Source: Mucilaginibacter celer (lineage in GTDB: Bacteria; Bacteroidota; Bacteroidia; Sphingobacteriales; Sphingobacteriaceae). From it: a stretch of DNA of 64,000 nt. A model generated the notes under the pieces. That model made no database searches and was not told the DNA's origin. It was given only the letters and a program-made list of their open reading frames with translations. Location of the stretch: positions 6,200,001-6,264,000 of the forward strand of contig NZ_CP032869.1 of the NCBI RefSeq assembly GCF_003576455.2, in the 5' to 3' direction. Every line of letters starts with the position of its first letter. Positions within the stretch are counted from its first letter, which is position 1. Positions 1-9,210 of this stretch are shown piece after piece. The position numbers and the translations under genes were made by a program.

Positions 1-1209
1 GATGTTTTCTTTCTTCAACGAATCGAGGATAGCCTTAACATCGTGCGTGGTGCTTTTATAGTTAGGGTTGCCTGCTTTGTAATCGTTAAAATCGATATAG
101 AAAGCCGGGATCGAGATTACACCGATTTTAACCGTTTTGCCATTGCTGTTATAGGTACGGATCTCCTTTTTGGCCGATTGATCTTTCAGGATGATTTTTT
201 CGCGCACCATTTCAACCACTTTTGGTTTGCTTGAGGCACTTGCACCGGCAGGCAAAATTTCCAGCCTAACGGTTGTACCTTTGGTGCCGCGGATGATAGC
301 GATGGCATTATCCACACGCCAGCCCACTACGTTCTGGAACTCGCCGGTTTTTCCCTGTGCTACGGCAACAATGCGGTCATCAACACTAATCTGGTGGCTT
401 TTATCGGCAGGACCGCCCGGTACAATGGTTTTGATGGTTACGTATTCGTTCTCTACCTGTAGCGAAGCGCCGATACCTTCAACCTGGCGCGACATTTCGA
501 TATTGAAATTGGCCGCGTTTGATGGGTTAAAGTAGTTGGTATGGGGATCTATAGCCTCGGTAAAGGCATCCATAAAGTATTGAAAAACGTCTTGATTTGA
601 TAACTTGTTGGTTTGAGTTAGCAGGTTTTCATAACGTTTTTTAAGCGTTTCTTTGTTTTTGGCCATATCTGCATTGGCCAGTTTAAGGTTCAGCAGGTCG
701 TACTTAACGCGTTGGCTCCACATGGCATCCATTTCGGTTTGGGTGGCTATCCACGGCAATTTATCGCGATCGTAAACAAAAGTTTCGGTTTTGTTGAAAT
801 CGAAGTTTTTATTGATCTGCTCCAGCGAATATTTAACATGCTCGATATACCTTTTCTGAAAAACGTTGAAAATGTAAAAAGCATCGGCCAGGTTGCCGGC
901 TTTAATATCATCATCCAATACAGTTTTATACTTTTCAAAATCCTTGATATCCGATGCTAAAAAATAACTGTGGTTTTCATCAAGCGATTTGATATAACGA
1001 TCATAAATAATGGCCGAAACAGAATCGTTCAGCTCAACTTTTTTATAATTATAGTTTGCAATAAGCGCTGCAACCTGCTTGCAAACAACGCTTTGCTGTT
1101 CGTCGGGTTGCAAATCGTTTGATCCTGTTACTTTAACCGGTTTTGATGGCGATGCTTTACATGCGAGGGCGGTGCCGAGCACCAATAATAAATATAGCTT
1201 CTTAAACAT
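1..1209 (-). CDS. prc: Carboxy-terminal processing peptidase (S41A, Tsp/Prc-like), N-terminal part
   Basis: Periplasmic serine protease family that degrades proteins from their C-termini. About 403 residues are visible; the gene runs off the left edge, so the catalytic Ser/Lys domain is not in the window. The protein starts MFKKLYLLLVLGTALAC, a lipoprotein signal with Cys17 as the probable lipidation site. A helical N-terminal region with DENHSYFLASDI follows, then the DPHTNYF segment typical of Tsp proteins. A PDZ domain begins near residue 240 (VEGIGASLQ, then VPGGPADKS, then VDDRIVAV). The ATG at 1207-1209 is the only start compatible with the signal sequence. The assignment is firm at family level; substrates are unknown. 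Confidence 0.93.
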   Translation of the reverse strand, partial: MFKKLYLLLVLGTALACKASPSKPVKVTGSNDLQPDEQQSVVCKQVAALIANYNYKKVELNDSVSAIIYDRYIKSLDENHSYFLASDIKDFEKYKTVLDDDIKAGNLADAFYIFNVFQKRYIEHVKYSLEQINKNFDFNKTETFVYDRDKLPWIATQTEMDAMWSQRVKYDLLNLKLANADMAKNKETLKKRYENLLTQTNKLSNQDVFQYFMDAFTEAIDPHTNYFNPSNAANFNIEMSRQVEGIGASLQVENEYVTIKTIVPGGPADKSHQISVDDRIVAVAQGKTGEFQNVVGWRVDNAIAIIRGTKGTTVRLEILPAGASASSKPKVVEMVREKIILKDQSAKKEIRTYNSNGKTVKIGVISIPAFYIDFNDYKAGNPNYKSTTHDVKAILDSLKKENI

Positions 1210-1396
1210 ATCTTTAACAGTGGTTAAATTGGAGTTGTTGTAAAACATCAATACTTGTGCCTAATATTAGATTGCTAATGTAAAATAAAAAAGAGACAGT
1301 CAAAATGCTGTCTCTTAATAACTAATAACAATATTACGATTATGTTTTGCTAATAGTATGCAGGCAACACCATTTTACGCTTTTGTTACAAAAAAA

Positions 1397-2023
1397 TTAT
1401 TTGTTAGCCGTCTGCGTAGTGGCTTCGGCAGTTTCGGGGAACCGACTTACCGACTGTAGTGGTTTAAATTTAGTGTCCTGTAAATAACGCGTTTTCTTTT
1501 CAACCTGGGCCAAATCGTAGGTAAGGCCTTTATTAACAGCCAACTGGCGGGCTTCGGCTAAATCTTTTTTAGCCTGCTCATAATCGCCGTAATCGGCTTT
1601 TACGGTAGCCAGGTCCATCAGGTTGGCAATGGTATGCCTGTCGTCATTTTGCTGGCGCGATATGGTGATGCTTTGCAGCAGGAACCATTTGGCCTCGGCC
1701 AGGCGCTTTTGTTTCATGTACATTTGGGCCAGGTCGCTAAAATTATAGCTGGCAGCATTGTAAACATGAAAGCGCATATTATGCTGCGCCGTTTTCATTA
1801 CCGATGCCTCAATCATGGCCATTACATAAGGCGTATGCTCAATAGTAGTAGGCGGGATTTTTACTTTAGCAAAGGAAGCGCCCGGCAATTTTGCTACCGA
1901 ATGATTAACCGGCTCATCAACCTGCGGGTAGCGGGTATGCTTACGGAAAGGGTTGTATTTGTACCATTGCGCTGATGCATTTAAACCAACGGTGCACAAA
2001 ATAAGCAGTAGGAAATACCTCAT
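1397..2023 (-). CDS. Secreted TPR-like protein of unknown function
   Basis: A 208-residue protein with a signal peptide (MRYFLLLILCTVGLNASAQ, cleavage after AQ likely). Residues from about 95 to 175 form helix pairs of tetratricopeptide type (MYMKQKRLAEAKWFLLQSI and ATVKADYGDYEQAKKDLAEA), which usually mediate protein-protein contacts. The N-terminal 90 residues and the Thr/Glu-rich tail resemble nothing I recognise. It is probably periplasmic. It lies between the prc-like gene and the isoaspartyl peptidase gene on the same strand, with gaps of about 190 bp on each side, so co-transcription is uncertain. Confidence 0.75.
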   Translation of the reverse strand: MRYFLLLILCTVGLNASAQWYKYNPFRKHTRYPQVDEPVNHSVAKLPGASFAKVKIPPTTIEHTPYVMAMIEASVMKTAQHNMRFHVYNAASYNFSDLAQMYMKQKRLAEAKWFLLQSITISRQQNDDRHTIANLMDLATVKADYGDYEQAKKDLAEARQLAVNKGLTYDLAQVEKKTRYLQDTKFKPLQSVSRFPETAEATTQTANK

Positions 2024-2204
2024 CTAATCTTTTTCCTGGGTTTAAACTGTATAATTTTAAATTAATCAGCTTAACAAATGTAATTATTTGTTAAAGGGAA
2101 AACAATACCCACAAAAGGGTAACATTAGCGTAAACGCCTAAGTGCTACGGTTATTTTACAAGGATTGTTTTTTAATCTTTCTACGGAAAAAATAAATTTA
2201 GGTT

Positions 2205-3047
2205 TTAGTTAAAAACCTCCACTTCACCATCGTGCAGCGCCCAAACCATGTAAGGGTGGGTATCCGAGTGATAGATCTGCCCATCTGCGGTAATACCTAT
2301 AATACCGGCAAAACCATCGTAGGGTTTCATTTCTTCAAGCGTTTTTTCGGTGGCAGCCATTAGCGGCATGCCATCGGTTACGCGTGTAACAATTTTGGTG
2401 GCTACCGATCCGCTTACAATATCTTCACCAACGCCTGTACACGAAATGCCCGCAAAAGCGTTGGCATAATTACCGGCCGTAGTTGCCGAATCGCTTACGC
2501 GGCCGGGTATTTCAAAGCCTTTGCCTCCGGTGCTGGTTGCCGCGGCCAGGTTGCCGTGCATATCCAGCGCCACGCAGCCCACGGTGCCAAGCCTTATCGA
2601 GTCGCTTAGCTTTTGTTCGTATTCGCGGCGGCGCTGAGGGGTTTCGGGATTATAGTAGGTATGCCCGTTTTCGATGGCGAAATCGCAGGCACCTTTGCCG
2701 CTTAGCACACGGTCATCGTACTTTTGCAGCTTTTCGGCAACACAAATGGGATTTTTTACATCTTCGATATTGATAACGCCCGAAAAACGCTGGGTTTTGC
2801 CATCCATCAGCGCGGCGCTGAGGCGGATCTTTCCATCGCTTTGTATTTGCGAACCTGTGCCGGCATTAAACAGTTCGCAATCTTCCAGCAGCCTTACAGT
2901 GTAAACCGCGGTTTCTAAAGCGGTATGGGTTTGCAGGTGTTTGTAACCTAACTGCACTATGCCGCTCAGGGCTTCCTGTTTGGCCAGCTTTACTTCCTGG
3001 TTGGTAAGCGATTCGCTAAAAAAACCGCCGTGAATAATTATTTTCAT
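2205..3047 (-). CDS. Isoaspartyl peptidase / plant-type L-asparaginase (Ntn hydrolase)
   Basis: 280 residues, somewhat shorter than the usual 300-330 of the family. Members self-cleave before a Thr that becomes the nucleophile, then hydrolyse beta-aspartyl dipeptides and asparagine. The cleavage site is visible as LGTVGCVALD with Thr155 as the predicted nucleophile. Downstream GNLAAATSTGG and the GxGE-like segment (CTGVGEDIV) fit the substrate pocket. No signal peptide is seen, so it is probably cytoplasmic. It lies 72 bp downstream of cyanophycinase on the same strand. Cyanophycinase releases beta-Asp-Arg dipeptides, so this enzyme is the natural last step. The functional link is inferred from gene order. 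Confidence 0.88.
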   Translation of the reverse strand: MKIIIHGGFFSESLTNQEVKLAKQEALSGIVQLGYKHLQTHTALETAVYTVRLLEDCELFNAGTGSQIQSDGKIRLSAALMDGKTQRFSGVINIEDVKNPICVAEKLQKYDDRVLSGKGACDFAIENGHTYYNPETPQRRREYEQKLSDSIRLGTVGCVALDMHGNLAAATSTGGKGFEIPGRVSDSATTAGNYANAFAGISCTGVGEDIVSGSVATKIVTRVTDGMPLMAATEKTLEEMKPYDGFAGIIGITADGQIYHSDTHPYMVWALHDGEVEVFN

Positions 3048-3119
3048 AATTATAATTTAAGTAGATGTACCTGCATAAATAAGGCCAGGCTATTTTGTAA
3101 AAACTTTATGCAGTATAAA

Positions 3120-4040
3120 TTATTGTAACAGGTTGCTGCCCGGCACATGTATAAAAGTACCTTCTTCAACCTTCATGCTTTTTTTAATGATTAAACGGTG
3201 CTGCACCAAATCGTATTTATCAAATATCGACATCACATGCACTTTCAGGTTTTCGATAGATACCGGCGAACCCAATTCCACATCATATATATTGGTAGCA
3301 ACTATGCTGCGGCCATCAACCAAAATAATTAAACCGGAGCCAATGGCTTCCATCATGTATCCATCGGTAATCAACAAGCCCGTATCTTCGCCCAAACCAA
3401 TGCCCAAAATTCCGGGATTGGTAGCCACGGCATACATCAGCCTGCCAATACGGCCGCGCTGTACAAAGTGCGTATCAACAATTACCGAATCGATAAATCC
3501 CAACCCGGCGGTGATTTGTACTTCGCCTTTTACCAGGGCCGCGTTGCTTTGCCCGCGATAAATCATGTGGGTGGATGCGGCGGCAGCACCTGCGGATGTA
3601 CCTGCTATTACAAAATTTTCTTTTTGGTAACGATGTTTCAGGATCTGCAAAAATTCGGTACCGCCGAAGATGGCAGTGAGCCTGAGCTGGTCGCCGCCGC
3701 TAAACATTACCACATCGGCCTTGCGGATACGATCGAGGTAGGCCTTGTTGCCCGCGTCTTCGCGGTTGCGGATGTGCAGCACGTTTACATTGGTAACGTT
3801 TAATTGGCCGAAGGCTTTGATATATTCTTCGCCAACCAGCTCCGGAATTTGCGAGGCTGTAGTGATCACCTCAATCTGCGATCCTTCCTGTTTGGCCGAC
3901 TCATTAATGATACGGCGCAATATGCCTTGCTCAAAAAATTTGATATAATCGGGCTGTAAAATATGCTCCTGCAGGGTAACGTTACTCCCCATATCAACAG
4001 CACCACCAATAATAATCAGCTTACCTTTCGGGACAATCAT
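3120..4040 (-). CDS. cphB: Cyanophycinase (peptidase family S51)
   Basis: Serine exopeptidase that splits cyanophycin (multi-L-arginyl-poly-L-aspartate) into beta-Asp-Arg dipeptides. The nucleophile motif GTSAGAAA is present with Ser149 when counted from the chosen start. The protein opens with KLIIIGGAVDMGS and contains the substrate-pocket segment VVMFSGGDQLRL and IGIGLGEDTGLL near the C-terminus, all typical of CphB. An ORF extends upstream to 4076, but the ATG at 4038-4040 (MIVPKGKLIII) matches the family start. There is no signal peptide, so it acts on an intracellular store. It is divergent from cphA across a 174-bp gap and probably forms a unit with the isoaspartyl peptidase gene. Confidence 0.92.
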   Translation of the reverse strand: MIVPKGKLIIIGGAVDMGSNVTLQEHILQPDYIKFFEQGILRRIINESAKQEGSQIEVITTASQIPELVGEEYIKAFGQLNVTNVNVLHIRNREDAGNKAYLDRIRKADVVMFSGGDQLRLTAIFGGTEFLQILKHRYQKENFVIAGTSAGAAAASTHMIYRGQSNAALVKGEVQITAGLGFIDSVIVDTHFVQRGRIGRLMYAVATNPGILGIGLGEDTGLLITDGYMMEAIGSGLIILVDGRSIVATNIYDVELGSPVSIENLKVHVMSIFDKYDLVQHRLIIKKSMKVEEGTFIHVPGSNLLQ

Positions 4041-4214
4041 AATTTTTTTACAATATCTTAATACATCCTGATACAAATTAAGATAAAAACATGCACAAAC
4101 ACAGGATTTAATAATAAATAATGCCTTTTCGCCATCAAAAGTTTCATTGAACTGTTATGTTTTTTTAGTTTTAAAGGAAATTTACCCCACAAATTAAACA
4201 GGAAATCACAATCT
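4041..4214. promoter_or_regulatory. Divergent cphB/cphA intergenic region
   Basis: A 174-bp AT-rich gap that must hold the promoters of both cyanophycin genes, because they diverge from it. I see no convincing TTTG-N19-TAnnTTTG pair and no clear palindromic operator. Shared control is plausible from the arrangement only. Confidence 0.4.
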
Positions 4215-6851
4215 ATGAAGATCGAAAATATACAGGTACTCCGCGGACCGAATATCTGGAGCATAAGGCGCAAAAAATTAATCCAAATGCGTCTCGACCT
4301 GCAGGAAATGGAGCATCGCCCAAGCAACGAAATCCCCGGCTTTTACGAAAGGCTCGAAAAACTACTGCCTTCGCTTTACAATCATCGCTGCTCGCCAGGT
4401 GTACCCGGCGGCTTTTTTCAGCGGGTTATGGCAGGCACCTGGATGGGCCACGTAATTGAGCATATCGCCCTCGAAATACAAACCCTTGCCGGCATGGATA
4501 CAGGCTTTGGCCGCACCCGCGAAACCAAAACAAAAGGTGTGTACAATGTGGTGTTTGCTTACCTTGAAGAAAAAGTTGGCGTATTTGCTGCCGAAGCTGC
4601 CGTGCGCATTGCCGAGGCTTTAATTGCAGGTGAAGAATACAACCTCGAGGCTGATATTCAGCAAATGCGCGAGATCAGGGAAAACACCCGTTTGGGCCCA
4701 AGTACCGGATCGATAGTAGAAGAGGCTATAGCGAGGGATATTCCCTGGATCAGGCTCAACAACCAATCGCTGGTACAATTAGGTTATGGCAAAAACCAGG
4801 TACGTTTCCGCGCCACCATGACCGAGAAAACCAGCAGCATTGCCGTTGATATTGCCAGCAACAAGGAAGAAACCAAGCGTTTACTGCAGGAACAGGCTAT
4901 CCCGGTAGCGAAGGGTGTTACCATATCATCTGCTTCAGCCGTGCCCGATGCTATTAAAAAAGTGGGCTTCCCGCTGGTGTTTAAACCGCTTGATGGCAAC
5001 CATGGCCGCGGCATATCCATCAATGTAAAAACCGAGGAAGAAGCTATTGCAGCTTATGAACACGCGGCCCGCATTTCGCGCCGTGTAATTGTGGAGCGCT
5101 ATGTTACCGGGTTCGACTTCCGTGTTTTGGTGATTGATAATAAAATGGTAGCCGCCGCCCTGCGCAAACCGGCCCATGTTACGGGCGATGGCCTGATGAA
5201 CATACAGCAACTCATCGATCATGAAAATACCGACCCACGCCGCGGCTATGGCCACGAAAATGTGCTTACCGAAATTTCGGTAGACAGGGATACACTCGAT
5301 CTGTTAGAGAAAAAAGGCTACACCCTCGAAACGGTGCCCGCCAAAGGAGAGGTGGTTTACGTAAAATCGACCGCCAACCTTAGCACCGGCGGTACATCTG
5401 TTGATGTTACCGACCATGTGCACCCGCAAAACATTTTTATTTGCGAGCGTATCTCCAAAATTATCGGTCTGGATATATGTGGTATCGATATTATGGCCGA
5501 AAACCTTACCGAACCGCTTACCGATACCGGCGGCGTAATTCTGGAAGTTAACGCGGCACCGGGTTTCAGAATGCACATTGCACCGAGCGAGGGCCTTCCC
5601 CGCAACGTTGCCGGGCATGTGATTGATATGCTTTACCCGGCAGGTAAATCGGCCCGCATCCCTATCATTGCTATTACCGGCACCAACGGTAAAACTACCA
5701 CAACCCGTTTAATTGCCCACATAGTTAAAAATAACGGGCACCGCGTGGGCTTTACCACATCCGATGGTATTTACGTGCAAAACAACATGATGCTTAAGGG
5801 CGATACCACAGGCCCGGTAAGCTCAGAGTTTATTTTGAAAGACCCTACGGTTGATTTTGCTGTACTGGAAACCGCCCGTGGTGGCCTGCTGCGTTCGGGC
5901 CTTGGCTTTGGGCAATGCGATATAGGTGTGATCACCAATATCCAGGAAGATCACCTCGGTCTTGCCGATATCCATACCCTCGAAGATTTGATGCGGGTGA
6001 AAAGTGTGGTGATTAATTCGGTAAAAAAAGATGGCTGGGGTATTTTAAATGCTGATAATGAATACTGCGTACGCATTGGCAAAAAGGCCGAATGTAACAT
6101 CGCTTATTTCAGTATGAACGAGAACAATCCTATTATTAAGGCGCACTGCAAAAAAGGCGGTATTGCAGCCATATGCGAAAACGGCTTTATAACCATATTA
6201 AAGGGCGACTGGAAGATCCGCGTACAGCGTACCATCCTCATCCCGCTTACTTTTGGCGGCACGGTTCCGTTTATGATCGAGAACGTGCTGGCCGCAACTT
6301 TAGCTACTTTTTTGTGGGGATTTAAAACGGAAGACATCAAAATCTCGCTCGAAACTTTTATTCCATCGGCTTCGCAAACACCGGGCCGCATGAACATTTT
6401 TGAGTTTAAAGATTTCCGTTTCATGATTGATTTTGCCCACAACCCTGATGGCTATAACGGCATCAAGGAGTTTTTAAGGCATATCGATTCGCCGCTTAAA
6501 ATAGGTATCATAGCCGGCACTGGCGACAGGCGCGATGAAGACATCCGCGAACTGGGTAAAATCTCGGCCGAAATGTTTGATTACATCATCCTGCGCCAGG
6601 AAAAACACCTGCGTGGCCGTACGGCCGAAAATATTATCGGCCTGCTGAAAGAAGGGATCTATTCGGTTGATCCGGAAAAACAGGTTGAGGTTGTGCCTAA
6701 AGAAGTAGATGCCATTAAACATGCAATGGTTATGGCCCGTCAGGGATCGTTCATTACGGCGCTTAGCGATGTAATAGATAATGCTATCGAAACCGTACAG
6801 GATTACCAGGAGCAGGAAAGGAATGGCTTGTTTGCTCCCCCCGCCCCCTGA
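4215..6851 (+). CDS. cphA: Cyanophycin synthetase
   Basis: 878 residues, the length of typical CphA1. The enzyme adds Asp to the polymer backbone and Arg to each Asp side chain, using ATP. The N-terminal domain (about 1-200) has the family block FFQRVMAGTWMGHVIEHIAL and FGRTRETKTKGVYNVVF. An ATP-grasp domain follows (about 205-475; GNHGRGISINV, then VILEVNAAPGFRMH), and a Mur-ligase-like domain starts near 485 with the P-loop GTNGKTTTT at residue 489. DFAHNPDGYNG and GTGDRRDEDIRELG lie in the C-terminal Mur domain. All three domains look intact. With cyanophycinase and isoaspartyl peptidase alongside, the window encodes synthesis and full breakdown of the polymer. Confidence 0.95.
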   Translation: MKIENIQVLRGPNIWSIRRKKLIQMRLDLQEMEHRPSNEIPGFYERLEKLLPSLYNHRCSPGVPGGFFQRVMAGTWMGHVIEHIALEIQTLAGMDTGFGRTRETKTKGVYNVVFAYLEEKVGVFAAEAAVRIAEALIAGEEYNLEADIQQMREIRENTRLGPSTGSIVEEAIARDIPWIRLNNQSLVQLGYGKNQVRFRATMTEKTSSIAVDIASNKEETKRLLQEQAIPVAKGVTISSASAVPDAIKKVGFPLVFKPLDGNHGRGISINVKTEEEAIAAYEHAARISRRVIVERYVTGFDFRVLVIDNKMVAAALRKPAHVTGDGLMNIQQLIDHENTDPRRGYGHENVLTEISVDRDTLDLLEKKGYTLETVPAKGEVVYVKSTANLSTGGTSVDVTDHVHPQNIFICERISKIIGLDICGIDIMAENLTEPLTDTGGVILEVNAAPGFRMHIAPSEGLPRNVAGHVIDMLYPAGKSARIPIIAITGTNGKTTTTRLIAHIVKNNGHRVGFTTSDGIYVQNNMMLKGDTTGPVSSEFILKDPTVDFAVLETARGGLLRSGLGFGQCDIGVITNIQEDHLGLADIHTLEDLMRVKSVVINSVKKDGWGILNADNEYCVRIGKKAECNIAYFSMNENNPIIKAHCKKGGIAAICENGFITILKGDWKIRVQRTILIPLTFGGTVPFMIENVLAATLATFLWGFKTEDIKISLETFIPSASQTPGRMNIFEFKDFRFMIDFAHNPDGYNGIKEFLRHIDSPLKIGIIAGTGDRRDEDIRELGKISAEMFDYIILRQEKHLRGRTAENIIGLLKEGIYSVDPEKQVEVVPKEVDAIKHAMVMARQGSFITALSDVIDNAIETVQDYQEQERNGLFAPPAP

Positions 6852-6884
6852 AGAGGGAGCTTTTGAAAAGCATATTTTTAATGC

Positions 6885-7147
6885 GTCGGCGAAGCCGACG
6901 CATTTTTTGTTTTACCCCCTGCTGGAACTGGTCGAAGTTTAGCGACAGCGTAACTTCGTCCTAAACTGTTGGAAGCATTCTGCTTCCGTAGTTCGGCATA
7001 AAATATCTCTTAAATTTTATGCGGTATTCACATATCCTGTTATGAAGTTAAGCTGAAAGCTTAACACAGTTTAGGACGAAGTTACGCTGTCGCTAAACTT
7101 CGACCAGAAAAGTATTTTTTCGGCGTTGGCAAAGCCAACGCCATTTT
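6885..7147. repeat. Palindromic intergenic element (copy A) with perfect 42-bp terminal arms
   Basis: This fills the gap between cphA and the glycosylase gene. Arms at 6928-6969 and 7066-7107 are perfect 42-bp inverted repeats. Each arm contains a small hairpin, stem GAAGTT/AACTTC with loop TAGCGACAGCGT. Between the arms are three more hairpins: 6971-6987 (GGAAGC...), one around 7000-7022 (GCATAAAAT...), and 7047-7065 (TTAAGCT...). Outside the arms lie two terminator-like hairpins, GCGTCGG...CCGACGC near 6890 and GCGTTGG...CCAACGC near 7120, each followed by a T run on the reading side. The same loop recurs at 48.4 kb and 58.7 kb. No ORF is supported inside. Confidence 0.85.
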
Positions 7148-7186
7148 TGTTTTATGCTTTGGGCTATTTCACTACACCTTTAGGGC

Positions 7187-7807
7187 CTATGCTTGCGACA
7201 GGTAATAATGCCACAACAACATCGCGGCTACCGTTCGGTATGGTTTCCATTGTTCGGTTACCGCCAATAGCTCTTCTCTTGTAGTTTCTTTTTGCAAATT
7301 TTTTACCCGTTTAAGTGCATTTACGGCTGCCAGATCGCCAATTGGAAATACATTACTGTGTTGCAGCACAAACATCAGGTACACATCAACCGTCCAGTTG
7401 CCGATGCCTTTAAGGGCGGTTAACTGCGTGCGGATCATATCATCGGGCATCTGTTCCATCGCTTTCAAATCAATCTGACCGCTGATGATGGCTTCGGCGA
7501 GGTAGCGGATATAGGTCGTTTTTTGGCGACTACAGTAACAGGCTTTAAATTCATCGTCGGTAAGTAATAAAACCCTTGCCGGGGTAATTTCCTGTACCCT
7601 TTCGCGCAGTTTATTCAGTGCGGATAATGCCGAAGCGAGAGAAACCTGCTGCTCGAGAATAATATGCACCAATGTTTCGAAAGTGTTTGGCCTTGACCAT
7701 AGTGGGGGATATCCGTGATTTTGGATGATCTGTAAAAGGTCGGGATCATCGGCCGCGAGTTTATCGCAGATGTTATGATAATTTGCGTGGGAAAATTGCT
7801 CGAACAT
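7187..7807 (-). CDS. DNA-3-methyladenine glycosylase (HhH-GPD, AlkA-like)
   Basis: 206 residues. Base-excision repair enzyme family that removes alkylated purines. The helix-hairpin-helix is seen as LTALKGIGNWTVDVYLM, followed by the catalytic Asp in FPIGDLAAVNAL. The N-terminal segment ETLVHIILEQQVSLASALS is the usual substrate-fold helix. The large N-terminal domain of E. coli AlkA is missing, as in the short bacterial forms. It lies between two palindromic repeats and is transcribed toward copy A. Family assignment is secure; precise base specificity is not visible. Confidence 0.9.
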   Translation of the reverse strand: MFEQFSHANYHNICDKLAADDPDLLQIIQNHGYPPLWSRPNTFETLVHIILEQQVSLASALSALNKLRERVQEITPARVLLLTDDEFKACYCSRQKTTYIRYLAEAIISGQIDLKAMEQMPDDMIRTQLTALKGIGNWTVDVYLMFVLQHSNVFPIGDLAAVNALKRVKNLQKETTREELLAVTEQWKPYRTVAAMLLWHYYLSQA

Positions 7808-7865
7808 AGGTTGATGTTATGTTGCGCAAGATGCAGCATTGGAACGAAATTTACAAAGAGTTTCA

Positions 7866-7959
7866 ACGTAGAGACGCATCACATGCGTCTCCTTTAGGAC
7901 AAGCCGCTTTGTACATTGGCGGCTCAGCATGCGGGAGACGCAATTATGCGTCTCTACGG
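7866..7959. repeat. Inverted-repeat element built on GTAGAGACGCAT
   Basis: A left arm at 7867-7892 and a right arm at 7934-7958 are inverted copies with a GAGACGCAT core; each arm is itself palindromic (GAGACGCAT/ATGCGTCTC). The spacer includes GCCGC...GCGGC-like bases. It lies in the gap between the glycosylase and DUF4407 genes, and it looks like a dispersed intergenic repeat rather than a gene. Confidence 0.75.
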
Positions 7960-7971
7960 TAAAAAATCTAT

Positions 7972-9090
7972 TTACTCATAGCTATGCCGCTCAAAATCAT
8001 AATCAGATTGTGAGCTGATGATCTTCTTTCGCCGCTGGATATCGGTATCCAGGTTATGATCATAAATATTATCGGTAACAGCTATGTCCCGTTCCTTATC
8101 CCGCTCGGCCAGGTGAATATTTGCTTCTGCTGTCTTGGCAATTGCCGTATCATAAGGCCCTTTAGGCGACATCAGTTTTACAAATACCGGCAAGCATTCA
8201 AACAAAATAAACAGGTAACCTATAAATGAGATGGCGAGGTAGGTATCCAGATCGCGGGTGCCGTTATCATTATAGGTTAGCTGGCCTAATGCCCAGTTAC
8301 GATCAGAGAAACCGGCTATATTAGCCAGGCTATCCAGCTGGTGCTCGGTGAAAAGGCGGGTGCTGTTCAGGCCTTCATAATCTTTTCGGGCGCTGAGGTA
8401 TTGATCCATCTGCCCTAAATCGCCGGTTACTGTTTTAAGGCGGGCTTCCTTTTCTTCTAATATGGCCTGTTTTTGTTTGGCATACGTACCATAACCTGTA
8501 ATACCGGATGTTTGGTTGGTTTTATCGCCAAAAACCTCCTGGTTTAATTCATAGCGCGACCTGTTGATATCCCGCTCCAGCGAATCTTTTTCTTTTTTCA
8601 GATCGCCATTTTTACCCAGCTCCATGGCATATTTTTGCATGTAAGTTTTTTCGAGGGTATCGATCTTGCTGTGCTGGCCTTTAAGATAGGCCGTTTTTAA
8701 TTTCTGGCGGATTTCTTTATCAAAGATCTTAAGTTCCAGGGGGCGCGATATCACTATACCTATCATAATAGCCAGCAAAACACGTGGCGAAGCCTGTAAA
8801 ATTTGCTGCCCGGTGGTGCCCTCTTTATTAATGCTGGATACGATGTACCTGTCCATATTAAAAATGGCAGTGCCCCACAGCAGGCCGAACAATATGGCAA
8901 AGCCTACAGCAAAAGCATCACCGTTAAAAACAAAGTACATGGCGTAACCGCCCGAAAGCGCGGCAAACAGAGCGGTAAAAAATATAGTGGCCCCTATGCC
9001 TACATACTTATTATGCTCGATAGGGTATTTTTTTAAGGTATCGATATGTGCACCAGAACAAAACCAGAAAAAGCGTGTAACTTTTTTCAT
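7972..9090 (-). CDS. DUF4407 membrane protein
   Basis: 372 residues. Two transmembrane hairpins occur near the N-terminus (VGIGATIFFTALFAALSGGY at about 30-50 and a second around 60-80, each followed by basic loops), a third membrane segment around 98-115, and a fourth near 285-305 (YLAISFIGYLFILFECLPVF). A long charged coiled-coil-like region (about 125-260) sits between them. WFCSGAH at the N-terminus and NMDRYIVSSI after the second segment are typical of DUF4407. Function of the family is unknown. It is divergent from the rhodanese gene. Confidence 0.85.
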   Translation of the reverse strand: MKKVTRFFWFCSGAHIDTLKKYPIEHNKYVGIGATIFFTALFAALSGGYAMYFVFNGDAFAVGFAILFGLLWGTAIFNMDRYIVSSINKEGTTGQQILQASPRVLLAIMIGIVISRPLELKIFDKEIRQKLKTAYLKGQHSKIDTLEKTYMQKYAMELGKNGDLKKEKDSLERDINRSRYELNQEVFGDKTNQTSGITGYGTYAKQKQAILEEKEARLKTVTGDLGQMDQYLSARKDYEGLNSTRLFTEHQLDSLANIAGFSDRNWALGQLTYNDNGTRDLDTYLAISFIGYLFILFECLPVFVKLMSPKGPYDTAIAKTAEANIHLAERDKERDIAVTDNIYDHNLDTDIQRRKKIISSQSDYDFERHSYE

Positions 9091-9210
9091 TAAGTAATTA
9101 TTATGTCAATATTGTATGAAACGCTCATACACATTGATTGTTACAAATAACAAGCCTAAATTTTTGATCCGGAAAAAAACTACCTTTGGATTATAATTAT
9201 AAAAAATAAC

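Noticed and set aside
4058..4327. 89-residue minus-strand ORF over the cphA start
   Set aside because: Overlaps the conserved N-terminus of cphA and the promoter region; low-complexity, Cys/Phe-rich.
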